This document shows, piece by piece, positions 16,265 through 24,098 of a stretch of 41,520 nucleotides of DNA; position 1 is the stretch's first letter, and each line of letters starts with the position of its first letter. The DNA comes from Ruthenibacterium sp. (GTDB lineage: Bacteria > Bacillota > Clostridia > Oscillospirales > Ruminococcaceae): assembly GCA_020025255.1 (NCBI GenBank), contig JAHHSK010000008.1:1-41520 (forward strand). The letters are read 5' to 3'. The notes under the pieces were generated by a model. It saw nothing but the letters and a program-made list of their open reading frames with translations. It had not been told where the DNA came from and ran no database searches. A program made the translations under genes and the position numbers.

Positions 16265-17275
16265 ATGTCGAAAACGGTGATCCCACCGGGGTATCATCCG
16301 GCACTGGGGCTGTATGATACACAAAAAGCGATTGGGCAGATCAAGCATATTTTTCAGGAAAAGCTGTGCGGTGCGCTTCATCTCAAGCGTGTGACGGCAC
16401 CGCTGTTCGTTGACCCGAAAACCGGATTGAATGACGATCTGAGCGGGGTGGAACGGCCGGTGAGCTTTGATGTTCCGGCACTTGCCGCCGATGCACAGGT
16501 GGTGCACTCGCTGGCAAAATGGAAACGCATGGCACTGGCACAGTATGATTTCCATATCGGGAATGGACTGGTCACCGATATGAATGCGATCCGGCGCGAT
16601 GAGGAAATGGATAACCTGCATTCCATTTATGTCGATCAGTGGGATTGGGAAAAGGTCATCGCTCCCGAGCAGCGCACGCGCGCTTATCTGGAACAGACCG
16701 TGCAGAAGATCGTGGATGCGATCTGCGGCACGCTCGACGAACTGAAATGGCAGTTCCCGGCACTGGAAAAGATTCGGCTGTGCCGCGAGGTCACCTTTAT
16801 AACCGCGCAGGAATTGGAGGACCGCTATCCCGACTATACGGCAAAGCAGCGCGAAAACGCCTTTGCACAGCAATATAAAACCGGGTTCATCATCGGCATC
16901 GGCGGTGCGCTTGCTTCCGGCAGGCCGCACGATGGGCGCGCGCCGGATTATGACGACTGGACGCTCAACGGCGATCTGCTGTTTTGGGATGAAACGCTTT
17001 CCTGCGCGGTGGAGCTTTCCAGCATGGGCATCCGCGTGGATCCCAGCGCACTGCGTCATCAGCTTGCCCAAGCCGGGTGCGAAAACCGTGCAGAGCTTGC
17101 GTTCCATAAAATGCTGTTGGAGGGCAAGCTGCCCCTGACGATTGGCGGGGGCATCGGACAAAGCCGCCTTTGCATGCTGCTGCTGGGCAAGGCGCATGTG
17201 GGAGAGGTGCAGGTTTCGCTGTGGGATGAGCAGACGCGCAAAATCTGCGCCCAAGCGGGAGTGCAGCTATTATAA
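16265..17275 (+). CDS. asnA: Aspartate-ammonia ligase (asparagine synthetase A)
   Basis: Makes asparagine from aspartate, ammonia and ATP; unlike AsnB it cannot use glutamine. The 336-residue protein carries AsnA hallmarks across its length: HLKRVTAPLFVDPKTGLND, SLAKWKRMALAQYDF, GLVTDMNAIRRDEE with NLHSIYVDQWDWE, and the class II synthetase-like end LPLTIGGGIGQSRLCMLLL. The E. coli enzyme has 330 residues. Start ATG 16265 lies seven bases after AGGAGG. The stop codon overlaps the next gene start (TAATG), so it heads an operon with a VanZ-like protein and a radical SAM protein. It shows that this organism expects free ammonia, relevant to the CarA anomaly in the window. Confidence 0.96.
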   Translation: MSKTVIPPGYHPALGLYDTQKAIGQIKHIFQEKLCGALHLKRVTAPLFVDPKTGLNDDLSGVERPVSFDVPALAADAQVVHSLAKWKRMALAQYDFHIGNGLVTDMNAIRRDEEMDNLHSIYVDQWDWEKVIAPEQRTRAYLEQTVQKIVDAICGTLDELKWQFPALEKIRLCREVTFITAQELEDRYPDYTAKQRENAFAQQYKTGFIIGIGGALASGRPHDGRAPDYDDWTLNGDLLFWDETLSCAVELSSMGIRVDPSALRHQLAQAGCENRAELAFHKMLLEGKLPLTIGGGIGQSRLCMLLLGKAHVGEVQVSLWDEQTRKICAQAGVQLL

Positions 17276-17802
17276 TGAAATGGAAAAAGAAAGCGGCGCA
17301 CCGACGCTGTGCGGTGCGCGTACTGACGCTGGGCAGCGCGCTGGCTGCTGCCCTGTTTATTTTCTGCAATTCCCTGCAAACCGGGCCGCAGTCCGGTTCG
17401 CGCAGCGGTGCAGTCATGGAATGCATCCAACATGTATTTGCGGCGCTGGGGCTGCGTGCCGAAAGCTGCCCGTCCGAATTTATGATACGAAAGCTAGGCC
17501 ATTTCAGTGAATTTGCACTGCTTGGCATTTGCCTTTTGGCGGCACTGTGCAGCTTTACAGCAAAGCCCCTGCGCGAACTTGGCTGGATCTTGTTTGCGGC
17601 GCTTAGTGTGGGCGTGCTGGATGAAAGCATCCAGCTGTTTGTGCCGGGGCGCAGCGGCGAAGTGCGCGATGTGCTGATCGATTTTGCCGGGGCTGCGGCC
17701 GGGATCGTGCTGGCACTTGCGGTGCGCGCAGTGTGGCGGACGATCGTGCGCCGCAAGCAGGGATGCAGGTTCCGTAAGGAAGGATCGGAGGAAAGTGTGT
17801 GA
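17275..17802 (+). CDS. VanZ-like family membrane protein
   Basis: Membrane protein of 175 residues with about four hydrophobic helices. The VanZ-domain motifs RKLGHFSEFALLG (about 75-87) and DESIQLFVPGRSGEVRDVLI with DFAGAAAG after it (about 119-146) are clear. VanZ of vancomycin-resistance clusters gives low-level teicoplanin resistance, but most family members, like this one, occur outside resistance clusters with unknown role; no van genes are near. Start overlaps the asnA stop by one base; its own stop overlaps the GTG of the next gene by four bases (GTGA), indicating one operon. The C-terminal tail is basic and cytoplasmic. Confidence 0.88.
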   Translation: MKWKKKAAHRRCAVRVLTLGSALAAALFIFCNSLQTGPQSGSRSGAVMECIQHVFAALGLRAESCPSEFMIRKLGHFSEFALLGICLLAALCSFTAKPLRELGWILFAALSVGVLDESIQLFVPGRSGEVRDVLIDFAGAAAGIVLALAVRAVWRTIVRRKQGCRFRKEGSEESV

Positions 17803-19508
17803 ACGCTGTTTTGTTTGCGCTCAATGCAAAATATATTCATTCATCGCTTGCACCGTGGTGCCTGCTGGCCGGGGTGGAAAAGGAAAAGCCGGAACAGGTT
17901 GCCGTGGTGGTTCGGGAGGGAACGATCAACGAAAAGGAATCCGACGTGCTGAACCGCATTCTTGACTGCGCCCCGCAGGTGGTGTGCTTTTCCTGTTATT
18001 TGTGGAACATACGCCAAACACTGCGGCTGGCACAACAAGTAAAGCAGCAGTGCCCGCAGGTTTGGATCGTGCTGGGCGGGCCGGAAGTAAGCTATAATGC
18101 GGCGCAGGTGCTGCGTGAAAATCCACAGGTGGATTATATCCTTTCCGGCGAAGGCGAGACGAGCGTCCCGATGCTGCTTGAATGTCTTGCCAAGGGCGAA
18201 GATCCGGCCGCGTGTGAGCCGCAGATCCCGGGGCTGTGCGCGCGGGTGGGGGATTCCGTTTTGGAACGGGAGCCGTGTGTGCTGACACAGATTCCGCCAA
18301 GCCCGTATTCACAGCAGTATCTGCATACGCTCAACGGGCGCATCGCGTATTTGGAAACGAGCCGGGGCTGCCCGTATTCCTGTGCGTTCTGCCTTTCGGG
18401 ACGATGCGGAAAGCCGCGCTTTTTTCCGCTGGAACAGGCATACCGGGATATCATCACGCTTGCCAATTCCGGTGCGCAGACCGTGAAGTTGATCGACCGC
18501 ACATTCAATGCAAACGTGCATCATGCCGACGCGATCCTTTCGTTCATCTTAGAGCATTACGGGCGCGAGATCCCCGAAGGGATCTGCTTTCATTTTGAGC
18601 TGGCGGGTGATATCCTGCGGGAAAGTACGTTTGCGCTGCTGGAAAAAGCACCGCCCGGGGCGTTCCAGCTGGAAATCGGCATGCAGTCATTCTGCGAAAA
18701 AACGCTGGCGGCAGTGCGGCGGAAAACGGATTGCCGTGTGCTGCAGGACAATATCCGGCGGCTGGTTGCCATGGGAAACATGCATGTGCATATCGATCTG
18801 ATCGCGGGGCTGCCGTATGAGGATCTGGCCGGCTTTGGGGAAAGCTTCAATACCGGCTATGCGTTGGGCGCGCAGATGATGCAGCTTGGCTTTTTGAAGC
18901 TGCTGCATGGCGCGGCAATGCGGGAAGAGCCGGAAGAATACCCGTGCGAATTTTCACCCGAGCCGCCGTATGAAGTCATCCGTACACCGTGGATCACGCC
19001 CAAGGAGCTGGATGTGCTGCGCGGCGCAGAGGATGCACTGGAACGATGCTATAACAGCGGACGCTTTCGCGGCACCGTGGCGTATGTGCTGCGCGTTTCG
19101 GCAATGACGCCGTTTGAATTTTACTGCCGCTTCGGCGCGGCGGCAAGCAGGCGCGGAACGGCGAATATCCCGCTGGATGAATACACGCAGCTTTTGTATG
19201 AATGGTGCGCTGCACTGCCGGGTGTCGAGCAGCCGCTGCTGCGTGATGCTATGGTGTGCGATCGGCTGACGACCAATTCTTCGGGACGGCTGCCGCATTG
19301 TCTGCATGTGGCCGATCCGATGCTCGGCAAAGTGGTGCGCATGCTGGCAGCCGATCCGCAGACAGCACCCAAGCCGGGCGTGAAGCGCGGCGCTGCGATC
19401 TTATATGGTGCACGAAAAGCGGCGTTTGTTGATTACACACAGAAAAATCCGGTTACGGGACGTTATCTTCTCCACACCCGTTCGATTGACAATTTTTGCG
19501 TGAAATGA
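17799..19508 (+). CDS. B12-binding-type radical SAM protein with C-terminal DUF4080
   Basis: Predicted iron-sulfur enzyme of 569 residues. Residues 1-130 form a cobalamin-binding-like Rossmann domain (VLGGPEVSYN and DYILSGEGE are typical of this class). The radical SAM core follows, with cluster cysteines Cys191, Cys195 and Cys198 in SRGCPYSCAFCLSG, and ELAGDIL and LEIGMQSF further on. The C-terminal 180 residues look like the DUF4080 domain commonly fused to such enzymes. Methylation or another radical rearrangement is likely, but the substrate is unknown. Starts at GTG 17799 (GGAGG seven bases before) and overlaps the VanZ-like gene. Its last 23 bases contain the -35 box and spacer of the downstream pyrimidine-operon promoter. 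Confidence 0.88.
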   Translation: MNAVLFALNAKYIHSSLAPWCLLAGVEKEKPEQVAVVVREGTINEKESDVLNRILDCAPQVVCFSCYLWNIRQTLRLAQQVKQQCPQVWIVLGGPEVSYNAAQVLRENPQVDYILSGEGETSVPMLLECLAKGEDPAACEPQIPGLCARVGDSVLEREPCVLTQIPPSPYSQQYLHTLNGRIAYLETSRGCPYSCAFCLSGRCGKPRFFPLEQAYRDIITLANSGAQTVKLIDRTFNANVHHADAILSFILEHYGREIPEGICFHFELAGDILRESTFALLEKAPPGAFQLEIGMQSFCEKTLAAVRRKTDCRVLQDNIRRLVAMGNMHVHIDLIAGLPYEDLAGFGESFNTGYALGAQMMQLGFLKLLHGAAMREEPEEYPCEFSPEPPYEVIRTPWITPKELDVLRGAEDALERCYNSGRFRGTVAYVLRVSAMTPFEFYCRFGAAASRRGTANIPLDEYTQLLYEWCAALPGVEQPLLRDAMVCDRLTTNSSGRLPHCLHVADPMLGKVVRMLAADPQTAPKPGVKRGAAILYGARKAAFVDYTQKNPVTGRYLLHTRSIDNFCVK

Positions 19509-19514
19509 TAAAAT
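19486..19514 (+). promoter_or_regulatory. Strong sigma-A promoter of the pyrimidine operon
   Basis: TTGACA (19486-19491), 17 bases, TAAAAT (19509-19514), with extended TG at 19506-19507. It lies over the 3' end of the radical SAM gene. The early transcribed region contains AATTTG (19524-19529), the same initial sequence at which E. coli pyrBI undergoes UTP-dependent slippage, though here it begins ten rather than about seven bases after the -10. Confidence 0.85.
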
Positions 19515-19547
19515 AGAAAAAGTAATTTGGAACGGAGGAAAGCAGAT

Positions 19548-19628
19548 ATGCCCAAGTGCTTGGTGGTTTATTGCACAGAATGCGGCTTTTTGTTTTCCAT
19601 CCCGTTTTATTTGAACGCTGCATTTTAA
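19548..19628 (+). CDS. Leader peptide of the pyrimidine operon (26 codons)
   Basis: Small reading frame starting at ATG 19548, nine bases after GGAGG (19534-19538), and ending in TAA at 19626-19628. The peptide is MPKCLVVYCTECG followed by FLFSIPFYLNAAF. The second half is encoded by U-rich runs (TTTTTGTTTT, GTTTTATTTG, CATTTT). The stop codon lies only two bases before the terminator stem, so a ribosome that reaches it would cover the stem and prevent termination. This is the design of the enterobacterial pyrBI and pyrE attenuators, where slow RNA polymerase at low UTP lets the ribosome catch up. Three Cys residues (4, 9, 12) could also suggest a metal-binding micropeptide, which I consider less likely. 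Confidence 0.7.
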   Translation: MPKCLVVYCTECGFLFSIPFYLNAAF

Positions 19629-19630
19629 AG

Positions 19631-19663
19631 CTTTTCCCTTTTATATGGGAAAAGTTTTTTTTT
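19631..19663 (+). terminator. Attenuator terminator before pyrC
   Basis: Stem CTTTTCCC (19631-19638) with GGGAAAAG (19647-19654), loop of eight bases, followed by nine T. It lies between the promoter and pyrC, so every transcript of the operon from this promoter must pass it. No alternative antiterminator stem or PyrR-binding consensus is visible. Confidence 0.85.
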
Positions 19664-19692
19664 GCCTTTTTGTGGAAAGGGGAGAACCGTGC

Positions 19693-20880
19693 ATGCTGAT
19701 CAGAAATGCCTGCATTACGGATGCAAAGGGAACGCGTGCGGGTGACATCCGCATCGAAAACGGTGTCATTGCCGCAGTGGGGAAAATTCAGCCGCAGGAA
19801 GGGGAAACCGTGGTGGATGCTGCAGGGTATATGCTGCTGCCTGCATTCATCGACCTGCACTGCCACTTCCGGACACCGGGTTTTGAATATAAAGAGGATA
19901 TAGAAACCGGAAGCCGTGCGGCGGCGCGCGGAGGCTATACCTTCGTCAACTGCATGGCAAACACAAGGCCGGTGTGCTCGACACCGGAAATTGCCCTGCG
20001 TGTCATGGACGAAGCCAAGCGCATCGGGCTGTGTGACATCAATCAATGCATTTCCATAACGAAGGATTTCGATGGAAAAACAACAGATCACCTGCGGCAG
20101 CTGCCCGAAGAGCTGCGCTTCATCAGCGAGGATGGCAAGGGCGTGCGCGAAAGCAGCGTCATGTACCGCGCCATGCAGACAGCGGCAGAAAAAGGGCTGA
20201 CCGTGATGAGCCACGCCGAGGATATGGATCTTTCGGCACAGGATTACCGCCTTGCGGAAAATCTGGAAACGGCGCGCAATCTGTATCTGGCGCAATCCAC
20301 CGGCGCAAAGCTGCATATGTGCCATGTGTCCACGATCGAAGCGCTGGAGGATATCCTGACAGCAAAGCGGCGCGGCGTCGATGTGACGTTTGAAGTTACG
20401 CCGCATCACATCTGGTTTGCGGATACGGATTACCGTGTGAACCCGCCGATCCGGGCAAAGCGGGATGTGGATGCGCTGATCGCGGCAATGAAGCGCGGCG
20501 AAGTGGATGCGATCGCCACCGATCATGCGCCGCATTCCGAAGAGGATAAGAAAAACGGCGCACCGGGCATGGTGGGGCTGGAGACGGCTTTCAGCATCTC
20601 GTACACAAAGCTGTGCCGCGAACACCATATGCCGCTTGAGATATTGAGCCGCATGATGAGCCGCGGCCCGGCACAGATCATGGGACTGAACAAAGGGCTT
20701 GTGGAAGAAGGCTTTGACGGCGACGTGGTTCTTGTGGATCTGGGCGAGCCGTACACGGTGCATCGCGACGATTTTGCAGGAAAAAGCAAAAATACGCCGT
20801 ATGACGGGCTTTCCCTTTACGGCCGTGTGGTCTGCACGATCAAGGGCGGAACGATGACCTATGATGCACGATGCATTTAA
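19693..20880 (+). CDS. pyrC: Dihydroorotase
   Basis: Third step of de novo pyrimidine synthesis: cyclises N-carbamoyl-L-aspartate to dihydroorotate in the cytoplasm. The 395-residue protein is of the long class I type. The metal-binding HxH is at His56/His58 (FIDLHCHFR); further signature segments are MSHAEDM, MCHVSTIEAL, VTPHHIWF and the catalytic-Asp motif AIATDHAPHSEEDK. Start ATG 19693 follows GGGGAG. First structural gene of pyrC-F-K-D-E-carA-carB, controlled by the leader attenuator 30 bases upstream. The pathway's aspartate carbamoyltransferase (pyrB) is not in the operon. Confidence 0.96.
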   Translation: MLIRNACITDAKGTRAGDIRIENGVIAAVGKIQPQEGETVVDAAGYMLLPAFIDLHCHFRTPGFEYKEDIETGSRAAARGGYTFVNCMANTRPVCSTPEIALRVMDEAKRIGLCDINQCISITKDFDGKTTDHLRQLPEELRFISEDGKGVRESSVMYRAMQTAAEKGLTVMSHAEDMDLSAQDYRLAENLETARNLYLAQSTGAKLHMCHVSTIEALEDILTAKRRGVDVTFEVTPHHIWFADTDYRVNPPIRAKRDVDALIAAMKRGEVDAIATDHAPHSEEDKKNGAPGMVGLETAFSISYTKLCREHHMPLEILSRMMSRGPAQIMGLNKGLVEEGFDGDVVLVDLGEPYTVHRDDFAGKSKNTPYDGLSLYGRVVCTIKGGTMTYDARCI

Positions 20881-20910
20881 ATTTTCAAGATCAATCAGGA
20901 GGACGTTTTT

Positions 20911-21777
20911 ATGTTACAGGTAGACCGTTTGTATGAGGCAGTTGCCGAAAAAAGCCCGGTGTGCGTGGGGCTTGACACCGATTTTTCCTACATCCCCGAG
21001 GACAAGGTGGATACGACCTTGACAAAAGGGGAAAACATCTTCCGTTTCAATCGCGAAATCATTGAAGCAACGCGCGGGATCGCAGGCTGCTACAAGGTGC
21101 AGATCGCTTATTATGAATCGTTTGGGCTGGACGGAATGATCGCATACAAGAATACGCTGGATTATCTGCGCCGCCAAGGGCTGATTGCGATTGCGGATAT
21201 CAAGCGCGGGGATATTGCCAAAACAGCAGAAATGTATGCAAAGGCGCATTTTGAAGGCGATTTTGAAGCCGATTTCATCACACTTGCGCCGTACATGGGG
21301 CTTGATTCCATTACACCGTATACCGAATATATGAAGAATCAGGGCAAGGGTGTGTTCGTTCTGTGCCGCACCTCCAACGGCGGCGCAAAGGATTTTGAAT
21401 ACGAAACGCTGGCGGACGGACGCCATGTGTATGATCTGGTTGGAGATAAGCTGAATGCTATGGGGCGCGATTATATCGGCGCGCACGGGTATTCCTCGAT
21501 CGGCCTTGTGATCGGCGGCACGCATATCGAAGAAGCAAAGGAGATCCGCGCAAAATATAAGGACAGCTTCTTCCTCATCCCCGGCTACGGCGCACAGGGC
21601 GGCAAAGCGGAGGATATTGCACAGTACCTTTGTGCAGGCAACGGCGGCGTTGTGAATTCAAGCCGCGGCGTGCTGCTTGCGTATAAAAAACAGCCCGGTG
21701 TCGGATATGCCGAGGCTGCGTATAATGAATGTGTTAATATGAAGGAGGCTATTGCAGATGCCTGCAGCAAATTATGA
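20911..21777 (+). CDS. pyrF: Orotidine 5'-phosphate decarboxylase, type 2
   Basis: Final step of UMP synthesis, decarboxylating OMP. The 288 residues fit the longer subfamily (type 2, about 270-300) found in Clostridia and actinobacteria. The catalytic Asp-Lys-Asp triad is in IADIKRGDI (Asp96, Lys98, Asp101). The N-terminal CVGLDTDFSYIPE and the later VIGGTHIEEAKEIR and FLIPGYGAQGG phosphate-binding segment are typical. AGGAGG lies eight bases before the ATG. The end overlaps pyrK by 20 bases. Confidence 0.96.
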   Translation: MLQVDRLYEAVAEKSPVCVGLDTDFSYIPEDKVDTTLTKGENIFRFNREIIEATRGIAGCYKVQIAYYESFGLDGMIAYKNTLDYLRRQGLIAIADIKRGDIAKTAEMYAKAHFEGDFEADFITLAPYMGLDSITPYTEYMKNQGKGVFVLCRTSNGGAKDFEYETLADGRHVYDLVGDKLNAMGRDYIGAHGYSSIGLVIGGTHIEEAKEIRAKYKDSFFLIPGYGAQGGKAEDIAQYLCAGNGGVVNSSRGVLLAYKKQPGVGYAEAAYNECVNMKEAIADACSKL

Positions 21778-22531
21778 TGCACAGGTTCTGGAAAACGGTG
21801 CTGTAAGCGGCAGCGTTATGCGGATGACTGCGCGCTGGGATGAGACGACGCCGGCTCCGGTGTGCGGGCAGTTTTACATGCTGCGCGCATGGAAGGCGGA
21901 CGAAGCACCGCTGCTTTCCCGGCCGATCAGCGTTCACCGCTTCGACCGCGAAAAAAAGGAAATCGAATTTCTGTATGAGGTAAAAGGCCTCGGCACGCAA
22001 AAGCTCGCCGCGCTGAAAGCGGGCGAAAGCGTGCAGCTGACGGGTCCTTCCGGGCACGGCTTCCCGCTGGACGGGACACTGGGCGATACCGTTGCCGTGG
22101 TGGGCGGCGGAATTGGCACCGCACCGCTTTTGCAGCTGGTGCGCGAGCTTGCCGAAAAGGGTGTTACGGTTGATTTCTTTGCAGGCTTTCGCGATGAGCC
22201 GTATGAAATGGAGCCGTACCGCGAACTGTGCCGCACCGTGGGCATTGCAACCGATTCCGGGCGTTTTGGGCATCACGGCTTTGTAACAGAGCTGTTCGAC
22301 CCCAAAGCCTATACGGCGGTATGCACCTGCGGGCCGGAGATCATGATGCGCAAAACGGCTTTGATGTGCATGCGCGCGGGTACGCCGGTCTACGTCAGCA
22401 AGGAAGCCAAAATGGCCTGCGGCGTGGGTGCGTGCCTTGGCTGCACCTGCAAAACCAAAGAGGGCGGCGGCGTCTGCGTATGCAAGGACGGCCCTGTTTT
22501 TGAAGGGAGCGTTCTGTATGAGCTTGACTGA
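21758..22531 (+). CDS. pyrK: Dihydroorotate dehydrogenase electron transfer subunit (FAD, 2Fe-2S)
   Basis: Passes electrons from PyrD FMN through a 2Fe-2S cluster and FAD to NAD+. 257 residues: ferredoxin-reductase-type FAD domain (1-105, with LLSRPISVHRFD and YEVKGLGTQKL), NAD-binding domain (about 108-215, VAVVGGGIGTAPLLQL) and C-terminal cysteine cluster Cys221, Cys226, Cys229 and Cys240/242. Start at ATG 21758, nine bases from GAAGGAGG; TTG 21752 is too close to it. Overlaps pyrF upstream and pyrD downstream, so translation is coupled. Confidence 0.96.
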   Translation: MPAANYDAQVLENGAVSGSVMRMTARWDETTPAPVCGQFYMLRAWKADEAPLLSRPISVHRFDREKKEIEFLYEVKGLGTQKLAALKAGESVQLTGPSGHGFPLDGTLGDTVAVVGGGIGTAPLLQLVRELAEKGVTVDFFAGFRDEPYEMEPYRELCRTVGIATDSGRFGHHGFVTELFDPKAYTAVCTCGPEIMMRKTALMCMRAGTPVYVSKEAKMACGVGACLGCTCKTKEGGGVCVCKDGPVFEGSVLYELD

Positions 22532-23426
22532 AATCACTCTTTGTGGTAAAACGCTGGTAAGCCCTGTGATCGCTGCATCCGGCACCTTCGGGTTCGGCGT
22601 GGAATATTCCGGCATGGCCGATCTCAAAAAGCTCGGCGGCATTTCCGGCAAGGGTCTGACGCTGAACGGCAAATACGGCAACGAGGGCGAACGGCTCTGG
22701 GAAACCCCTTCCGGGCTGATCAACTCGATCGGCTTGCAGAACCCCGGCGTACGCCATTTTATCGAAAACGAACTGCCGGTGATGCGCACGCTCGGCCCTG
22801 CTGTTATGGCGAATCTGGGCGGCGGCTGCATCGAGGATTACGAGGAAGGCGCACGTCTGCTGGATGAAACGGACGTCGATTACATCGAGCTGAACATCAG
22901 CTGCCCGAACGTCAAGGCGGGCGGCATTGCATACGGCATCAAGGCCGAAAGCGCAAAAGAGGTCGTCGGCCGCGTGCGCGCATGCACCACGAAGCCGCTG
23001 ATCGTAAAGCTCAGCCCCAATGCGGAAAACATCACCGAAATGGCACTTGCGTGCGAAGCCGCGGGCGCGGATGGACTTTCGCTTGTCAACACGTTTCAGG
23101 CAATGGCGATCGACCTTGAAAAACGCCGCCCAGTATTCAATAATGTGTTTGCGGGGCTTTCCGGCCCGGCGATCCGCCCGATCGCGCTGCGCATGGTCTA
23201 TCAGGTATGCAAAGCGGTAAAGGTGCCGGTCATCGGCTTGGGCGGCATCGCCACGGCAAACGATGCGCTGGAATTCATCATGGCGGGTGCAACGGCAGTC
23301 CAGGTCGGCACAGCGAATTTTTCAAACCCGCATGCATGTGAACAGATCACGGATGGCATTGCCGAATGGATGACGGCACACGGCGTCAAATCGCTGGAAG
23401 AGATCCGCGGCTGCGCACAGGTGTAA
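22518..23426 (+). CDS. pyrD: Dihydroorotate dehydrogenase, class 1B catalytic subunit
   Basis: Oxidises dihydroorotate to orotate with FMN, using NAD+ as final acceptor through PyrK. 302 residues, TIM barrel. The catalytic base of class 1 enzymes is a Cys: Cys129 in ELNISCPNVKAGG. Other signature parts: ASGTFGFGVEYSG, INSIGLQNPGV and VIGLGGIATANDALEFIMAGA for FMN phosphate. Overlaps pyrK by 14 bases. The pairing with PyrK identifies it as 1B. Confidence 0.96.
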   Translation: MSLTEITLCGKTLVSPVIAASGTFGFGVEYSGMADLKKLGGISGKGLTLNGKYGNEGERLWETPSGLINSIGLQNPGVRHFIENELPVMRTLGPAVMANLGGGCIEDYEEGARLLDETDVDYIELNISCPNVKAGGIAYGIKAESAKEVVGRVRACTTKPLIVKLSPNAENITEMALACEAAGADGLSLVNTFQAMAIDLEKRRPVFNNVFAGLSGPAIRPIALRMVYQVCKAVKVPVIGLGGIATANDALEFIMAGATAVQVGTANFSNPHACEQITDGIAEWMTAHGVKSLEEIRGCAQV

Positions 23427-23470
23427 GCGCATGCTTCATCCCACCCGATATTTGGAAAGGAAGATAGAAT

Positions 23471-24067
23471 ATGAATCGAGATCCTGTTGAAATCCTGAAA
23501 TCCTGTGATGCTTTTCTGGAGGGGCACTTCCTGCTGAGCTCCGGGCGTCATTCTTCTGCATACTGCCAGATGGCATACCTGCAGCAGCACCCGCAGCTGT
23601 GCGCCGAAGCAATGGCTCCGGTTGCCGAAAAGCTGAAAGAGCTGGATGTGGATGTCATCGTCGGGCCGGCTATGGGCGGCATTGTGTATGCCTATGAGCT
23701 TGCGCGCCAGATGAATAAGCGTGCCATTTTTACCGAGCGTGTGGATAACGTCATGACGCTCAAGCGCTTTTCGATCAAGCCGGGCGAAAAATGCATCATT
23801 GCCGAGGACGTTGTCACGACAGGCATCTCTTCGCTGGAAACAAAGCGCGTGATTGAAGAGGCCGGCGGCGAATGTCTGGGCATCGTGTGCGTGGTGGATC
23901 GCACCAAGGCGGAAGCACCGTCCCCGATCCCCATTCTGGCCAGCGCTGCAAAGCTGGATCTGCCGAATTATGCGCCGGAAGAATGCCCGATCTGCAAAGA
24001 GGGAAAGCTGCCGCTGGTACATCTGGGCAGCCGCAAAATGAAGGAACAGGCGAAGCAGACGCTGTGA
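23471..24067 (+). CDS. pyrE: Orotate phosphoribosyltransferase
   Basis: Joins orotate and PRPP to give OMP. 198 residues. The PRPP-binding loop is at about 109-120 (IIAEDVVTTGIS), preceded by the VIVGPAMGGIVYAYELAR segment. A C-terminal CPICKEG sequence is seen in many clostridial and archaeal-like PyrE proteins. GGAAAGGAAG precedes the ATG. It sits 44 bases after pyrD and 31 before carA in the same operon. Confidence 0.96.
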   Translation: MNRDPVEILKSCDAFLEGHFLLSSGRHSSAYCQMAYLQQHPQLCAEAMAPVAEKLKELDVDVIVGPAMGGIVYAYELARQMNKRAIFTERVDNVMTLKRFSIKPGEKCIIAEDVVTTGISSLETKRVIEEAGGECLGIVCVVDRTKAEAPSPIPILASAAKLDLPNYAPEECPICKEGKLPLVHLGSRKMKEQAKQTL

Positions 24068-24098
24068 TCCGGATGCGATCAAAAAAGGGGGAGCGTAT

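Noticed and set aside
19515..19692. PyrR-type attenuator
   Set aside because: No PyrR-binding consensus and no competing antiterminator stem; the leader-peptide layout explains the region better.
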